NCBI GenBank assembly: GCA_023333565.1
Contig: JAJKFH010002792.1
Location: 310,001 to 374,000, forward strand
Length of the DNA: 64,000 nt
Source of the DNA: Puffinus mauretanicus
Taxonomy: Eukaryota > Chordata > Aves > Procellariiformes > Procellariidae
Direction: 5' to 3'
Below, piece by piece: positions 1 through 12,100 of the stretch; the stretch's first letter is position 1, and the number at the start of each line of letters is the position of its first letter. Under the pieces are notes generated by a model. The model saw only the letters and a list, made by a program, of their open reading frames with translations. It was not told where the DNA came from and ran no database searches. Position numbers and translations under genes: made by a program.

Positions 1-2799
1 GATGATGTCAAACACGTATATGAAGTCACATGAGTGAGAAGTAAGCAAGGTAGTTATATCCCACTTAGTGTGTATAAAAAAGGACAAAACTGCATCCTTG
101 TTGTCATTGCTTTTTGAGCCCATTGTTTTCCTACTTTAGAGCATGTCTGCCCTGTTTTTTAAAAGATCTAATAAACAGGTGATTCTGATCATGTGCTAAA
201 TTAATCCCAAATCAAGTTTTTGTTTCTCTGCCAAGATTGGGTCAGATTCTGGGAGCATAAGTGATGTTAATACTCCTGCTCTCCCAAAGTCAAAAGAAGT
301 CTGGAGATGAATGAGATTCTCCAGCCTGAAGGAAGCATCATCCAACAGGAGGTAAGCAGAGCTCATACAGAAGCTACAGAGTTCACAATTTTTCTCCGCT
401 GTTCTATTACTGCTTTTCTACTTAATTTTTCTACAGTACGTTTTGAAGGACGGATGAGTCTGTGTGTTTATGTTTAATGGTAACAACGGTATATCCAAAT
501 GTTTTTAAGATATTAACATTGAATCACCCCAAGTAATGCACAGCAATAAAATATGACTGCTTAAAGTAGCCCTGCATTAATGAGGCAAATTTCATACGGG
601 TGCAATTTGGAGACATAAAGACTAATTGTGTAAGCCACTTAATGCACGTCAAGTTTGCAGATCTGACTATTGCTTCAAGGACCAGATCTCAAGGTTAGTA
701 TTTTCATCCATTAAGGTTACAAAAATTCATTCTTAAAATCGTGTTTGCAGGACCCACTATCTTCCACTGAACTAATCTCACACCGTTAATGTGATTCTAA
801 TGGGGATTTTTATTTGATGACTGCATCATTTAACTTTATTTAACTTTAACCAGCATTCAACAAGTGCAACTTAGTGATAAGTTTGCTATCTACCTGGCTC
901 TGCTTCCAAATTCACGTCACACTGGGATTGGCTAAAATCTTGTACTGATACAGGAGAGCCACAAGTGCACTGTTGGTGAGCTGCAGTGTAACAGTTCCTT
1001 CTTTGAATGCTTCAGTCTTCTCTCTGTGTGAGAGAAAAATTGCTAAATGGCAAAATTTTTTGAGAGTTTGAACAATATAATTTCAGCAATTCTTGAAATA
1101 TGGAAGCGTGAAAGACATGCACTCTCATCTTAAGGTGAGAAGTTAAAATGTAGATTTGCGTATAGGTAAAGACCTTCAGTAACTTTCAGCTCAATACTCC
1201 TAAAAAATTATGAAATACAGCAAACTTGAACACAAGTCCAAGCCATTAAACACCCTCTTTTCATTTAATTTGGAAGAAGAAGAAGGAACAGGAAGGATAC
1301 TGAAAATTTGAAGGCTTTATTTGGAATTTTCTCTGTCATGCATAACTGTTGGGGTGACTGATACTATTGATAATTTCTGCTATAATCATTATTTTCTTTT
1401 TCTTTCTAATTTTCAGAAATGCTGAGTTCCCCTCACCCCACTTGAAATAGTATTTGTAGGCAAACTCATGTTGTATGTTGGAGAAAGCGGTCTTGCATCT
1501 TACTTATCCTTTGCTGCACAGCAGAAATCTTGGGCCTGATCCAAAGATCAGTGCTCAGTCACTTTGAATGTAGCTTTCAAGGAATTAGCTTTACAAGAGG
1601 AAACAAGAGCGGATCATTTTACATTTCTGGCTCATTTTTTTTTTAAATGTGGGAGGCTTCCTCCATTTCACACATTTGGCATATTGTCCAGTTAGTCCTC
1701 CTTCCTGAAAGGAGAACTTGCAAGTGTAGACCACAAGTCAGGGCAAGGAACATTTCTTCCTCCGCTCCAAACTTCTGCCAGTCCCAGCGAATGATTGATC
1801 AAAGCTGGGATTTGAATTCAGATCATCTCTGCAGTTAAAGGCTTCCTTCCTCTTTACAGAAGAATAAAAAGATGACAACTATTTTGTTTGGGAGTAATTC
1901 AGTTCCCCTTCCCGGTGATTAACCTGCATTTCGCAGCATTGCTCTGGCCGGAGTTGTCACCTACAATATATACAGCGTTCAGCATTCAGCTAGTATTCAC
2001 CGTTGTGCATGTGTTCAAGTGAACTCTGATTTTATGATCTCTTTCAGAGTCCGAGTTGTTTTTTTCGCTCCAGACAATTGCCCTATCCACCCCACCCAGA
2101 TGCCTTATCACTATGAGACATGTTTCCAAGGAGTTCACTCAAAGCAGATACTTTGCAGAATAGTTATAAAGTAAGCATTCTAATATCCTTCTCCTCAAAC
2201 TAAGATATTCTTAAGACTCGTGCCTCATCATAAGGTCTGCCTTATGCCTTGTATTTTTGTTTTACACTTGCAGCAGAAAAATATAAGTATCCTGAAAGAC
2301 TTTACAACCCCTTCACTTTGGAAACATATCCCTCTGATTGTGAAACAGCACACACACGCACTAAGAAGCGTTAACATTAACTAATCTCATCAGGCAGAAA
2401 GAACTAAAAAAGAATCTCAGTGTTCTGCCTGTCTGGAATTGCTCACAGGAATGGTGCATGTTATCTTCTAAGCTCACTAACGCAAGGAAAAAAAATCAAC
2501 TCATTTTGAAAGAAAAAGATTTTGATTGATTTTTGATCACAGTGAAAAGCGGTGAAGGTAAGATGAAGCAGGAAGACCAGCAAGAGGATTAACTCTTGTC
2601 TGTAGCAAAAATACAGTTTGCCTGGAGATGATGATACCCCTGAATATGGGAACAAGGTTGGTGCAGTGTCATCCCATCATGACCTGGGAATAAGGACAGT
2701 CTTTCCTACGCTCATCCTCATGCAAAGCACAAACGTAACATAGAAATAACAGACCCTTTGGTTGAAGATTTTGAAACTGAAATGCTTATTTCCATGCAG

Positions 2800-3900
2800 T
2801 GTGCCAGTGAAGTGGGATTTGCAGTGACAGACACTGTCAAACCTGGTACCGTAATGCCTCAGTGGCATCTTCCTGGAGGAGGACCAAGTTAGGGAACTTT
2901 TAAACGAACTGGACATACGTAAGTCCATGGGGCTTGTTGGGATGCACCCACGTGTGGAGAGGGAGCTGGCTGATGGCATTGTGAGGCCATTCTTGATAAT
3001 CTTCTTTTTTCATGGTGATAGGGAGAGGCTTCTGAAGACTGAAAGAAAGCAAATGTCACTCCTATCTTCATGAAGAGCAAGAAGAGCCAGCCATGGAACT
3101 ACAGGCTTGTCAGCCTCACCTCGATCCCTGAGAAAGTGATGGAGCAACCTACGCTGGAAACCATTTCCAGACATGAAAGATGGGAAGGTGATAGTGAACA
3201 GATGGCATGGCTTTATGAAGAGGAAATGATGCTTAACCAACCTGATGGCCTTCCACAATGAGGTAACTAACTGACTCAGTGAGCAAGGAGAGAGGTGTGG
3301 ATGTTGTTTACCTTGACATTAGCAAGGCGTTTGACACCATTTCCCATAAAATCCTCAGATAAGCTGACAAAGTACGGGTTAGGTAAGCGGACAGTGAGGT
3401 GGACTGAAAACTGGCTTGGGGCTCACTGTGTGATCAGTGGCCCAAAATCCAGCTGGAAGCCAGTCAGTAGTGGTGTACCTCAGGAGTGGATACTCGTGCC
3501 AATACTGTTCAACCTTTTCACTAATGACCTGCATGACGGGTTAGAACGCACTCAAGAAGTTTGTAGATGATACAAAGCTGGGAGGAGTGGCTGAAGTACC
3601 AGATGGGTGTGCCACTGTTCAGAGGGACCTCAACAGGCTGAGGAAACGGGCAGACAGGAATCTCTTGAAGTTCCACAAACATAAATGTGCAGTCCTGCCC
3701 CCGGGGAGGAAAAACCCAGGCACCAGTACATTCTGGGGGCTGAGTGGCTGGAAAGCAACTTTGCTGAGAAGGGCCTTGGGGTCCTTCCTGGTGGACACCA
3801 AGCTGGCCATGAGCCAACAATATGAGGGGTGTGTTAGGAAGAGCATTGTCAGCAGGCTGAGGAAGGTGATCCTTACCTCTGCTCAGCCCTGGTGAGACAG
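2800..3900 (+). mobile_element. CR1 LINE, reverse-transcriptase region, decayed and 5'-truncated
   Basis: Translations of the plus strand follow the CR1 ORF2 reverse transcriptase in order but in changing frames: a KSMG..HPRV stretch near 2920, a NYR(L)VSLTSIP block near 3090-3130, a YLDI.KAFDT-like block near 3310-3340, the SSWKPV.SGVPQ block near 3450-3490, and a LFN(L)F.NDL block near 3510. Frameshifts and stops separate these blocks, so it is not active. There is no ORF1 upstream, so the copy is 5'-truncated. The ends are approximate. It lies outside the genes. Confidence 0.9.
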
Positions 3901-4098
3901 ATGAGCAGAAAAGGTTTTAAATTTCTGCACCCCATAGATGCTGCCACTTAGTTAATGTCCTCCCAGTTTGAAGTCATAGCATAAAATGCATAAAAGATTG
4001 CCTGGGTGGAGAGACCTGTGTTACTGAATTAGTGTCTTGATATACACACAGGAGCTTTGGTAAAAAAACGCCATGTGTCTGGTAATTAATCTTGTATT

Positions 4099-4113
4099 AA
4101 AAAAAAAAAAAAA
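4099..4113 (+). repeat. Poly(A) run, 15 bases
   Basis: An uninterrupted run of 15 A lies about 200 bases after the recognisable end of the sense-strand CR1 fragment. CR1 elements normally end in a short octamer-type repeat and not in poly(A), so the run is more likely an independent simple repeat than a CR1 tail. Confidence 0.8.
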
Positions 4114-5984
4114 GATAAAAAGAGCTAAAGAAAAGGTTATTTTACTGAGACTTTAGGAGCTAGATACGGTTACAGTTTACTCAGCTCACTACTGGGAATG
4201 AGTTATTAATCTCCTAGAGGGAGATTAAACGCCTGCTGCGTGGCTCACCATTTAGAATCCGTACAGTTCTTTTCAGCCACAGGTACTATGACCGTGATCC
4301 AAGACCATACGGATGAACTGTTAAAAGAAGGAACGATTGATGAGATTCTCAGACAGAAACAGGTAATCTGGAGATCCTTCAATAGAAGAAAGAAAAGAAC
4401 AGCATGCTGGAGAGAGGGCCTTTAAGACAGGCACCTCCTGGGGAACACAACAAAAACCTGTAAACTTTACCATGCTATCGTACAGAAGCACTACCAAGGA
4501 ATAAAACCATCCCCTGCCCTGAGTGAAAACGAATTTAAAGCAGTCTGTTTATTCAGTCTGCAGCTTTTTTCCATTGTTCATTAAAATATGTTATTGTAGC
4601 ACAAGTGGAATTCAGGAGGCGATCTCTCCAGCTGATGGTTTGATTGGTGAGAATATTAGACTTCAACTTTATCTCAGCAAATAATGGGCTCTCTCTGGAA
4701 TAGCTGAAACTTTGACAGGAAGGAAGAGACATTAGCGGGAATTTCCCCTAGATAACAGTCCTTGGTTTATAGAAATCCTGTTCCATTATCTCTAAATATT
4801 ATACAGACATAAATATACAGAGCAACAGCATTTACTGTGTTGAATTTGGAAACACAGTGCTCTCTGCAAGAATCTTCAGTATTTTTGTTTTACATACCTC
4901 TTTATACTCAAAATGACAATCATAGATTTGGAGAAATTTAGTGACAAAAATACAGAACTTCTATTTTAACAGAGTCAGTGTATTTTCTAATTCTTTGTCT
5001 ATTCTAGTTCTATAAAGTGAAGCATATAGTCTACTTCTTTTTCAGAAATCTTTTCTAAGAGAGCAGAACAACTATAAATCCGGACCTTACTGTTTTTTAT
5101 TAATTTTTGTAAAAGGCTAGATTACTGTCTGGCTAAGATTCCTATCTATAGTCAACTGTGCTTTTTTCTCTTTGATCAGGACTAGCTTACAACATACCAG
5201 GTGGAGGAAATTAGCAATAGGTAGTTTATAATTACTTTACATATAGAATGTGAGGGAAATATATACGTGGAAATTTTGTTTTATGTAAACATTTTCTGAA
5301 ATTTCTGTATCATAAAGCACATTGTTATTTCTGTATCAGTCCTGTTTTTGTTGTATGTTGAATCTCTTTGTATTTTTGTCAAAGTAGAGGTTGCATATGA
5401 CACTGCAGCTTGAAACATGAGGAAAAAAAATTGCGGAAAATACAAATAATTTTCCCTGTTACTTCCTTTATTGGTGAATACTACAAAAGTAAAATGCTCT
5501 GCACAAGGTCAGTATTAGCTATGTTTCACTACTTTTTATCACAGTTCTCTCCTTATAATGACATTAAAAAATATAAAATAAGGAAGTTAATTAGTTCTCC
5601 ATTGAGAAATGAAAATTTGCTGACAGATCCAGAGAACATTTGCTTTTATTATAAGACTTTATACTATGAAGCAAAATCAAAAAGGATGCTTGTCAGCCTT
5701 AGATGTTTTCCTTACTTGTTATAAATTGCTACTTAAATAGGGATGGTATGCTGATATTACCATTTATCCTATTACACACTTCTTAAGATAACGTGTATGA
5801 GAGCCTGTGTCAGGCAGTCCTTATTCAGGGAAAATTCGTATTCTGTTTGGCAGGGATAGAACGACAAGACAATTAGAGACTCATTGTGTAAAGCAGACTG
5901 AAATTTCACATTTGAGATGCAATCCAGCAATGGGCCTCAGAAAAATGTTCTGATGATTTTACACTTATTGTACAGTATTTCCTT

Positions 5985-6021
5985 TTTATTTCTACAAGTT
6001 TCTAAAATTCATAAGTTTATT
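5985..6021 (-). promoter_or_regulatory. IFT74 polyadenylation signals
   Basis: Two canonical AATAAA hexamers are read on the minus strand at 6021-6016 and 5990-5985, which is 174 and 205 bases past the IFT74 stop codon. Either could set the mRNA end, giving a 3'UTR of about 190-230 nt. The choice is inferred from position only. Confidence 0.65.
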
Positions 6022-6194
6022 TCTAAAATTTTTTAATGTTGCAAAAGGAGGCATACTACTAAAACCCGGAAAAATACTTTTAAGAATGTTTGTCACCGTA
6101 GCGGTGAGCAAATGAGCTCAGTAGTCCAGCTTTCCGTGCTCCTGTGCACATCTCTCATTGTTGGTCCATTGGGGCAGGAAGGAAGTGCCCGGGT

Positions 6195-9100
6195 TCAGTT
6201 CTTGGTGTTCTGTAAAGCTTCTATGAGAGCTTTGTTGTATTCTGTGACCAGCTTTCTCACGTTCTTCATTATTGGCTGGTAGTCACTCTCCTGACTTTTT
6301 GTTGCTATGACTGATTAAAGAATTAAGGAAACAAACTGCCAGTATAAAGATTAGCATACTTAGAGATCATAAGGGACCCACAAAACAGTAAGTTTCCTTC
6401 TGTGAAAACTGTCAAGGGTTGAAAATAATGGAAAAAACTCAAATTGGGTCTAAAAGATTTACACCAATTTACTAGGTGCCATCTCATGCCAAGCATGGTA
6501 AAAAAAAGAGATTACATGGCTGAGTCAGTTTTGTTTTCATATGTATAGGCAATAGGTCCCTCTGGAAGACTCTGCCCATTGTTACACTGCAAACAAAACC
6601 ATTTCAAGGCACTCAGCTATTTACAGCCATACAATTTGGCACTTTAGAACTCTGGCTGCAAAAGTCCCAGTCCAAGAAAGCAGGATCTTTCTTTCCACTA
6701 GCCCAAGCAGACATAAAACTCTGTATAAGGGTCTGCACTTGTATAGGTAATACCTTGTAGCTTGTTAGGAGGCGCTTTTAATATCCTGATCAACTTTTTC
6801 TCTTGGTTTGTTTTAGAGTTTTTCTGTTAGAAAAAATAGGATCTAAGATTCTTGCCTTAATAAAATATTCCTGTAGAGCCTTCTTCATAGAGAAGGTGGC
6901 TCCAATTACATTACGTTGTCCAAGACTTTTTTCAGATTTTTTCTAAGAATTATATATTCTATATATCTATAGAATTATAGATATGAGAAATGGGATATTT
7001 GGTATATGAAAAAGATAACACTATATGCAGATCCTATTTTTTTTCCCCTGATGGCTAGGCTGTTACAGAATTGCCTGAAATACATTCTTGTGCCATTTTC
7101 TGAGATATGTAGCAATGTCCGTTGTCCAACACACAACGCTGGAGGATACAGTCTAGTTTTGCTGTTACTTCTACCGATTACATTTGTACTATAATCATAT
7201 AAGAGTGATTCTATGAATGTTTGAGATTTCAAATTTTTTGTTTCCTAAATCATTTTAAAGAAGTGAATTTGTTGCAGTGAATTCAAACTCCCTAGAATAT
7301 AAAATAGAAGTGCAACTATGCCCTACTCAGATCTCTACAATAATTACGGAGAATAGTACAAGATAAGAAGAACCATCAATTCTAACTAAAAAACCTTCAG
7401 TACTTTTGCTAATTTCAAAAACTACCTTATGAAAGTCACTTGCAGCAAATAAGATTTTGCTGATGTTTTGGAAGGTCTTATATGATTAGTGGAATGTAAC
7501 TCTTTAATTAGTATCACATAATGAGAAAGCTACAACGCACTTCCCCCATCCCAGCCCATTTTGCAGCTAAAGTACCTCCTTGTCATACCTTACCACATTT
7601 ATCTGATTTTTTTTCCTCTAATATGCAATTCCTCCTTTATTTGATACGAAATACATCAAGCATATACAATTTGTTGTTTACTTTTTCATCATTGATATTT
7701 ACGGCATTTTACTGCAAAATACTAAGCAAAGTCAGCATGCTATACAGCTTTTCAAACAATGCTACACGTGCTGGATAATTTCAGATACGACTGGACAGAT
7801 GTGAAGATGATCTTCGTATGAAACCTAATGGCAAAACTGACCCAACAGGTAAAAGCTCCAGACTGCAAGACAAATCTTATGCTTTAGGACCCCATAAAAT
7901 TGTTTTAGACAACACATGCAAGTTTTGCTATATCTATCAGCTAACCAGACATTTGCAAAGCATCACCTTTCCCCTCCTCTTCTGTCTCCTGTTCCCCATT
8001 CTGTCCTGTCTTATTCTGTTGGAGGAAACAGACTTCTTCCTCAATTAATACAGTGCGTGAATTTTACTGTATTTCTTAAAGAAAAGGATACATTCCTTCA
8101 TCATAAAGTTATTTTGCTCATGGTGCTGCCACTTCCTCTCCAAATTTGTAAGCTGAAAACACAAAAAGAGCCAAAAATGAAAATGATAATTATTACACAT
8201 GTACTTTACACAGAGAATCTCCCAAAAATGTTGTGTCAATACCTTATACTCTATCACCTGGTAAGATTGAAGTTATTTCACAAAAAACCCACAGAAATGA
8301 GAAACAATGGCAAAATGATTTTTAAAGCTGCCAATGATAAACCTGTATATAATTTAGCACTTCATACATCTATGTGTATAAAAGCACTGCATGCAACTGC
8401 AGTGGTAGATGGAAAAAAGCAGATGAGAATTCAAGATTTGTCATATAGGGAAATGTGTAAGCACATCAGTAGTAAAAAGGTGAAGACTGCAGGGAGATAC
8501 TAATTCTTATTATACTTCATATCATTTAAATGATCTCTTCTTAAAATCAGTAGGATCTAAAATCACCAAAGATACAATATTTCCTGACACTGTCTTGGAC
8601 TTTGAGCTATACAGAAGAAACTTCCTTACTTCCATAGTTAAGTTTCCTGTCTGATGCCAGAAGCTGTGATAAGAACAGAGCTGCAGCAAGAAGATTGTAG
8701 GAGTGTGGGTTAAGTGCTGGCACTTCTTCAATACTTTCAGCATCAACAGGAAACTAATGTGGACATTATATCGATGGCTGCTTCCTTACAATACAATTTT
8801 ATAATATTTGTTTTTCTGATGCTACTATTCAAGGTTCTGCATTTCAAGATATGCAGATGTTATTTTTAAATGCAAAAACTGAAAATCATTCTGAGACTAA
8901 ACTTTCAGAGGAAACTAAGGTAATAAATTAGGAAAATATTGCAAACCATTTTACTTAAAAGCTTATTCTTAAGCTAGCAGATATGAAAATAATGGCTATA
9001 TTACTCAAAATAAACCTTACAGTGAAGAATCAGTTCTCTAGTATACTGGTTCACAGCAAACATGGCAGTCATTTATTTCCAAGATATGATATTTCTGACC

Positions 9101-12100
9101 AATTATAATTTTTATTGCCCCCTTTGTAGATGTTGCTACATGCAATACAGCTGATAAAGGAACCTAGGTTTAAAATACTGTCTGATATATACCAAAGGAA
9201 ATATTCAGTACATTTTTATAGTAACTCCTTGAATGCCACAACTCATAGAGTCGACTGCTTACAAAATCGGCCAAACCGTCAAGATATGTAAATGCTATTT
9301 GTACTTCAAAATACTTGACGCTTGTCAACTAATCAGCTATTTTAAGATACACCTTTATTCACCCTCATGACATTTACACTCATGACATAAAAAGCAAAGA
9401 AACAAATCCTTTTTGCACACATTGAAATACAAATGCCACAGCTTAATGAACTGAAGAAATGCTGTACAACTACTATTTTATATAAACTTTTTAGCATCAT
9501 TATGCAAGTATCTTAACACTGGCTGGGTATCCATTTCCAATTTACATAACTTCTAGGAATAAGAATCCGATCTTGCATAAAAAATATACAATATCTGAAG
9601 TCTTGAAGACTTTGGCGTGCAGCTTTGGGAATTTATATTATCACCCTAGAGTTAGCCAATAATGATCATATGCTATGAGTGTATACGTATATCTCCTCAT
9701 TTCGAGCTATGCTCTCTCATCCGCTTCATAAGGTTCATTCCAGAAGAAAGTTAACTTAAACATGTACAAATATAATCTTCAGCTTTTAACTGAATTAGAA
9801 AAAAGTAATCATTCTAAAGGATACAAGATCTCAACAACCTGAAACAACAAAAATCAGAAATGCAGAGAAAACAGTCAATTTCCATTTTTCAGCTTATTTT
9901 GAGATTATCCATTTTCCTTCTGTGCATTCAAACCTATATGTCAGTAAATTTCTGTTACCAAAATGACAACTATTTATGGGTGTTTATAATGGAAGAATCA
10001 AAGCTGCTCAAGAGTTTATAAACATCATCTTTCCTCATTCACTTTTGAAATGTAAATGTAAATACACTCATATACTGAAGTTCCTTGTGTTTAAAGAAAT
10101 CTGAACAAATCCTATAACATCAGTGGTTTGCAAGGAGCAGAAGGATTGGAAAAAGGGAAATGGAATTAATAGTACAGGTTGCAAGAAAAAACTTACCACC
10201 ATAACTTTAAAAGCAAAAGGGATCTTTTCTAATTAGTAGTGACTTTTTCTTCCTGCAGTTTCTTTCTAAGTTGGTCCACAAAACTCCTCAAGCAAAGGAA
10301 AGGCAAAAGGGGGAAGAGTTCTGAACAAGATTAGTACAAACACTTAAGCAAAGGATTTGCACAATTTTTAAGCTCAGAAAGAGCTCTGCCTAGTAACTTT
10401 GAAATCCAAAGCTTACAAGAAATTTATTGGCACAATATTAACTTCTGTTTCAAAACAGAAAATATGGCTATGCATTGATAACACATAACTTTGAAAACTC
10501 CCTGAGAAGGAATAAACTGATTCTGTCCATACAATGCTTCATGTGTATGAGAAAACCGAAACTGCAATAGAAACAACTGAAGAGATAATATGTAGCTTGA
10601 CCGATACCTGAGAATGTGTCTCATTCTCTTGCAGCTCTTTCTTTAGTGCCTCATACTCTGTATTCAACTGTTCCATTATTTTCTTGAAAGCATGGCTACG
10701 TTTTGTTAATTTTTCTTTATCATCCTGGAGTCTCTAGTTGGAAAAAAACCAACACAAACCGATTAATGGATGAGTTCATGTGCTATGGGCTACAGACAAG
10801 TTATTTTAATTCAGCTTTTTCTTCCTTTCAGAACAAGATCATATGCATAAAGAATTCATAAGGCTTTTCTCTAGCAATGCATGCTCTGTCCTAAAGATGA
10901 TATTCAATGGTTATGACCAAGTCGTAGGTTTAGACCATACTATATCAGCACAAGTGGGAATGCTGATGTTAAGAATTTGTAGGAAATTTATCACATGTGA
11001 AATAGGAAGTGCTCTAGATGGAGTTTGTCTTAGAGCAAATACATGCAGAATAGATTTTTCTTTTTTGTTTGGATTCTGTGGTTAGATTGCTAAATTCAAA
11101 CTTATGGGTAGTCATAAATTACAGCAGAAAAGTTCAGATGAATCACTAAAATAAATGGGAAATTTTGTGGAAGGTATCCAGCTGATAGCCTGGTACATAT
11201 ACCCAATTAATAAGTCACATATATAAGCAGGGAAGCATTTGGATTCATTTGCGCTGGTGTGCAAGCCCAGTTTTCAGCTTTCAGTCAGGGTTCCTAGTCA
11301 TAGACGTGGATTTGCATCCACTAGGTGCTCAAAACCACACAAATTCTGCATAATCCAAGGTTTCATTCCTTTCATTACCTTTTTCTTCTCTTCTCCTGAT
11401 GCTTTCAGAGCTGGCAAATTATTATAGACCTCCAACTCCGTTTTTGTTTGTTCAATTTTGTCTTTAAGAGAAGCCAGTTCATCAATCATCTTGCCCTCCA
11501 AGAGTTCCATCTTCTGTAGGTCCATTTGCAGTTTTTGACTCTCTAGATCACCAGATACACACTCTCTAATTAACAATACTTTTTATTTCATCATACATTG
11601 CCCAATATATAACGGTTTATGCTATACTTAAGCAATACAAACAGCTCCTGGATATCTTTCTGATTTTGATATCCATGAGAATGTTAATGTGAATAAAAGG
11701 AAAAAAGTGATCTCCACAATCATCCCATAAGTCAGACTCCTATATTACAACTACTGTTTTATACTCCTTAAGTGAAAAGTAATGAAAACGCCGTGATCTT
11801 CTATATCACAGTGTGGTATTTCTATTGTTAAAGTTGCTTATAGCATCAGTCAATTTCAAGTTTTAAAGCAGTGGTGATACTTAAAAAAAGTTGACTGCAA
11901 TAATGCAGACAATTTAAAAAATATATTTTTGTTAGTTTTTTAGCATCATGTTGTTTTTATTTATGTTGCTTGTATATGATAAGACTTAGTTTTGTGAGAG
12001 TAAATAGCCAAATTTGCTTTAAACATTCACACTGTACAGGAAAACACTTCCATATCTCCCCAGAATAAGAACTGCCATAGCGTACAAAATGAGCATGTGC

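Larger units (their letters stand above)
1..5984. other. Intergenic region beyond the IFT74 3' end
   Basis: No gene could be supported here. The stretch is AT-rich with only short reading frames. It holds a decayed sense-strand CR1 LINE (about 2800-3900), a 15-A run at 4099-4113, and short exon-like open segments near 240-351 and 4270-4361 that match no protein I recognise. By comparison with human 9p21, the next gene on this side should be TEK on the minus strand. I looked for its signal-peptide exon on the minus strand and did not see it, so TEK probably starts left of the window. Confidence 0.6.

Noticed and set aside
1530..1560. 'gggcctgatccaaagatcag' resembling an old sauropsid repeat
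   Set aside because: Only one short block of similarity, not enough to define an element.
3295..3895. Plus-strand open frames of about 90-100 codons
   Set aside because: These are frames of a decayed CR1 reverse transcriptase, not a host gene.
1..6000. Search for the TEK 5' exon on the minus strand
   Set aside because: Expected from human gene order, but no signal-peptide exon resembling TEK was found. It probably lies left of the window.
7916..8503. 195-codon plus-strand open frame
   Set aside because: It runs antisense across the real IFT74 exon at 8152-8092 and through AT-rich intron. The translation has no domain or protein-like pattern. It is a shadow frame.
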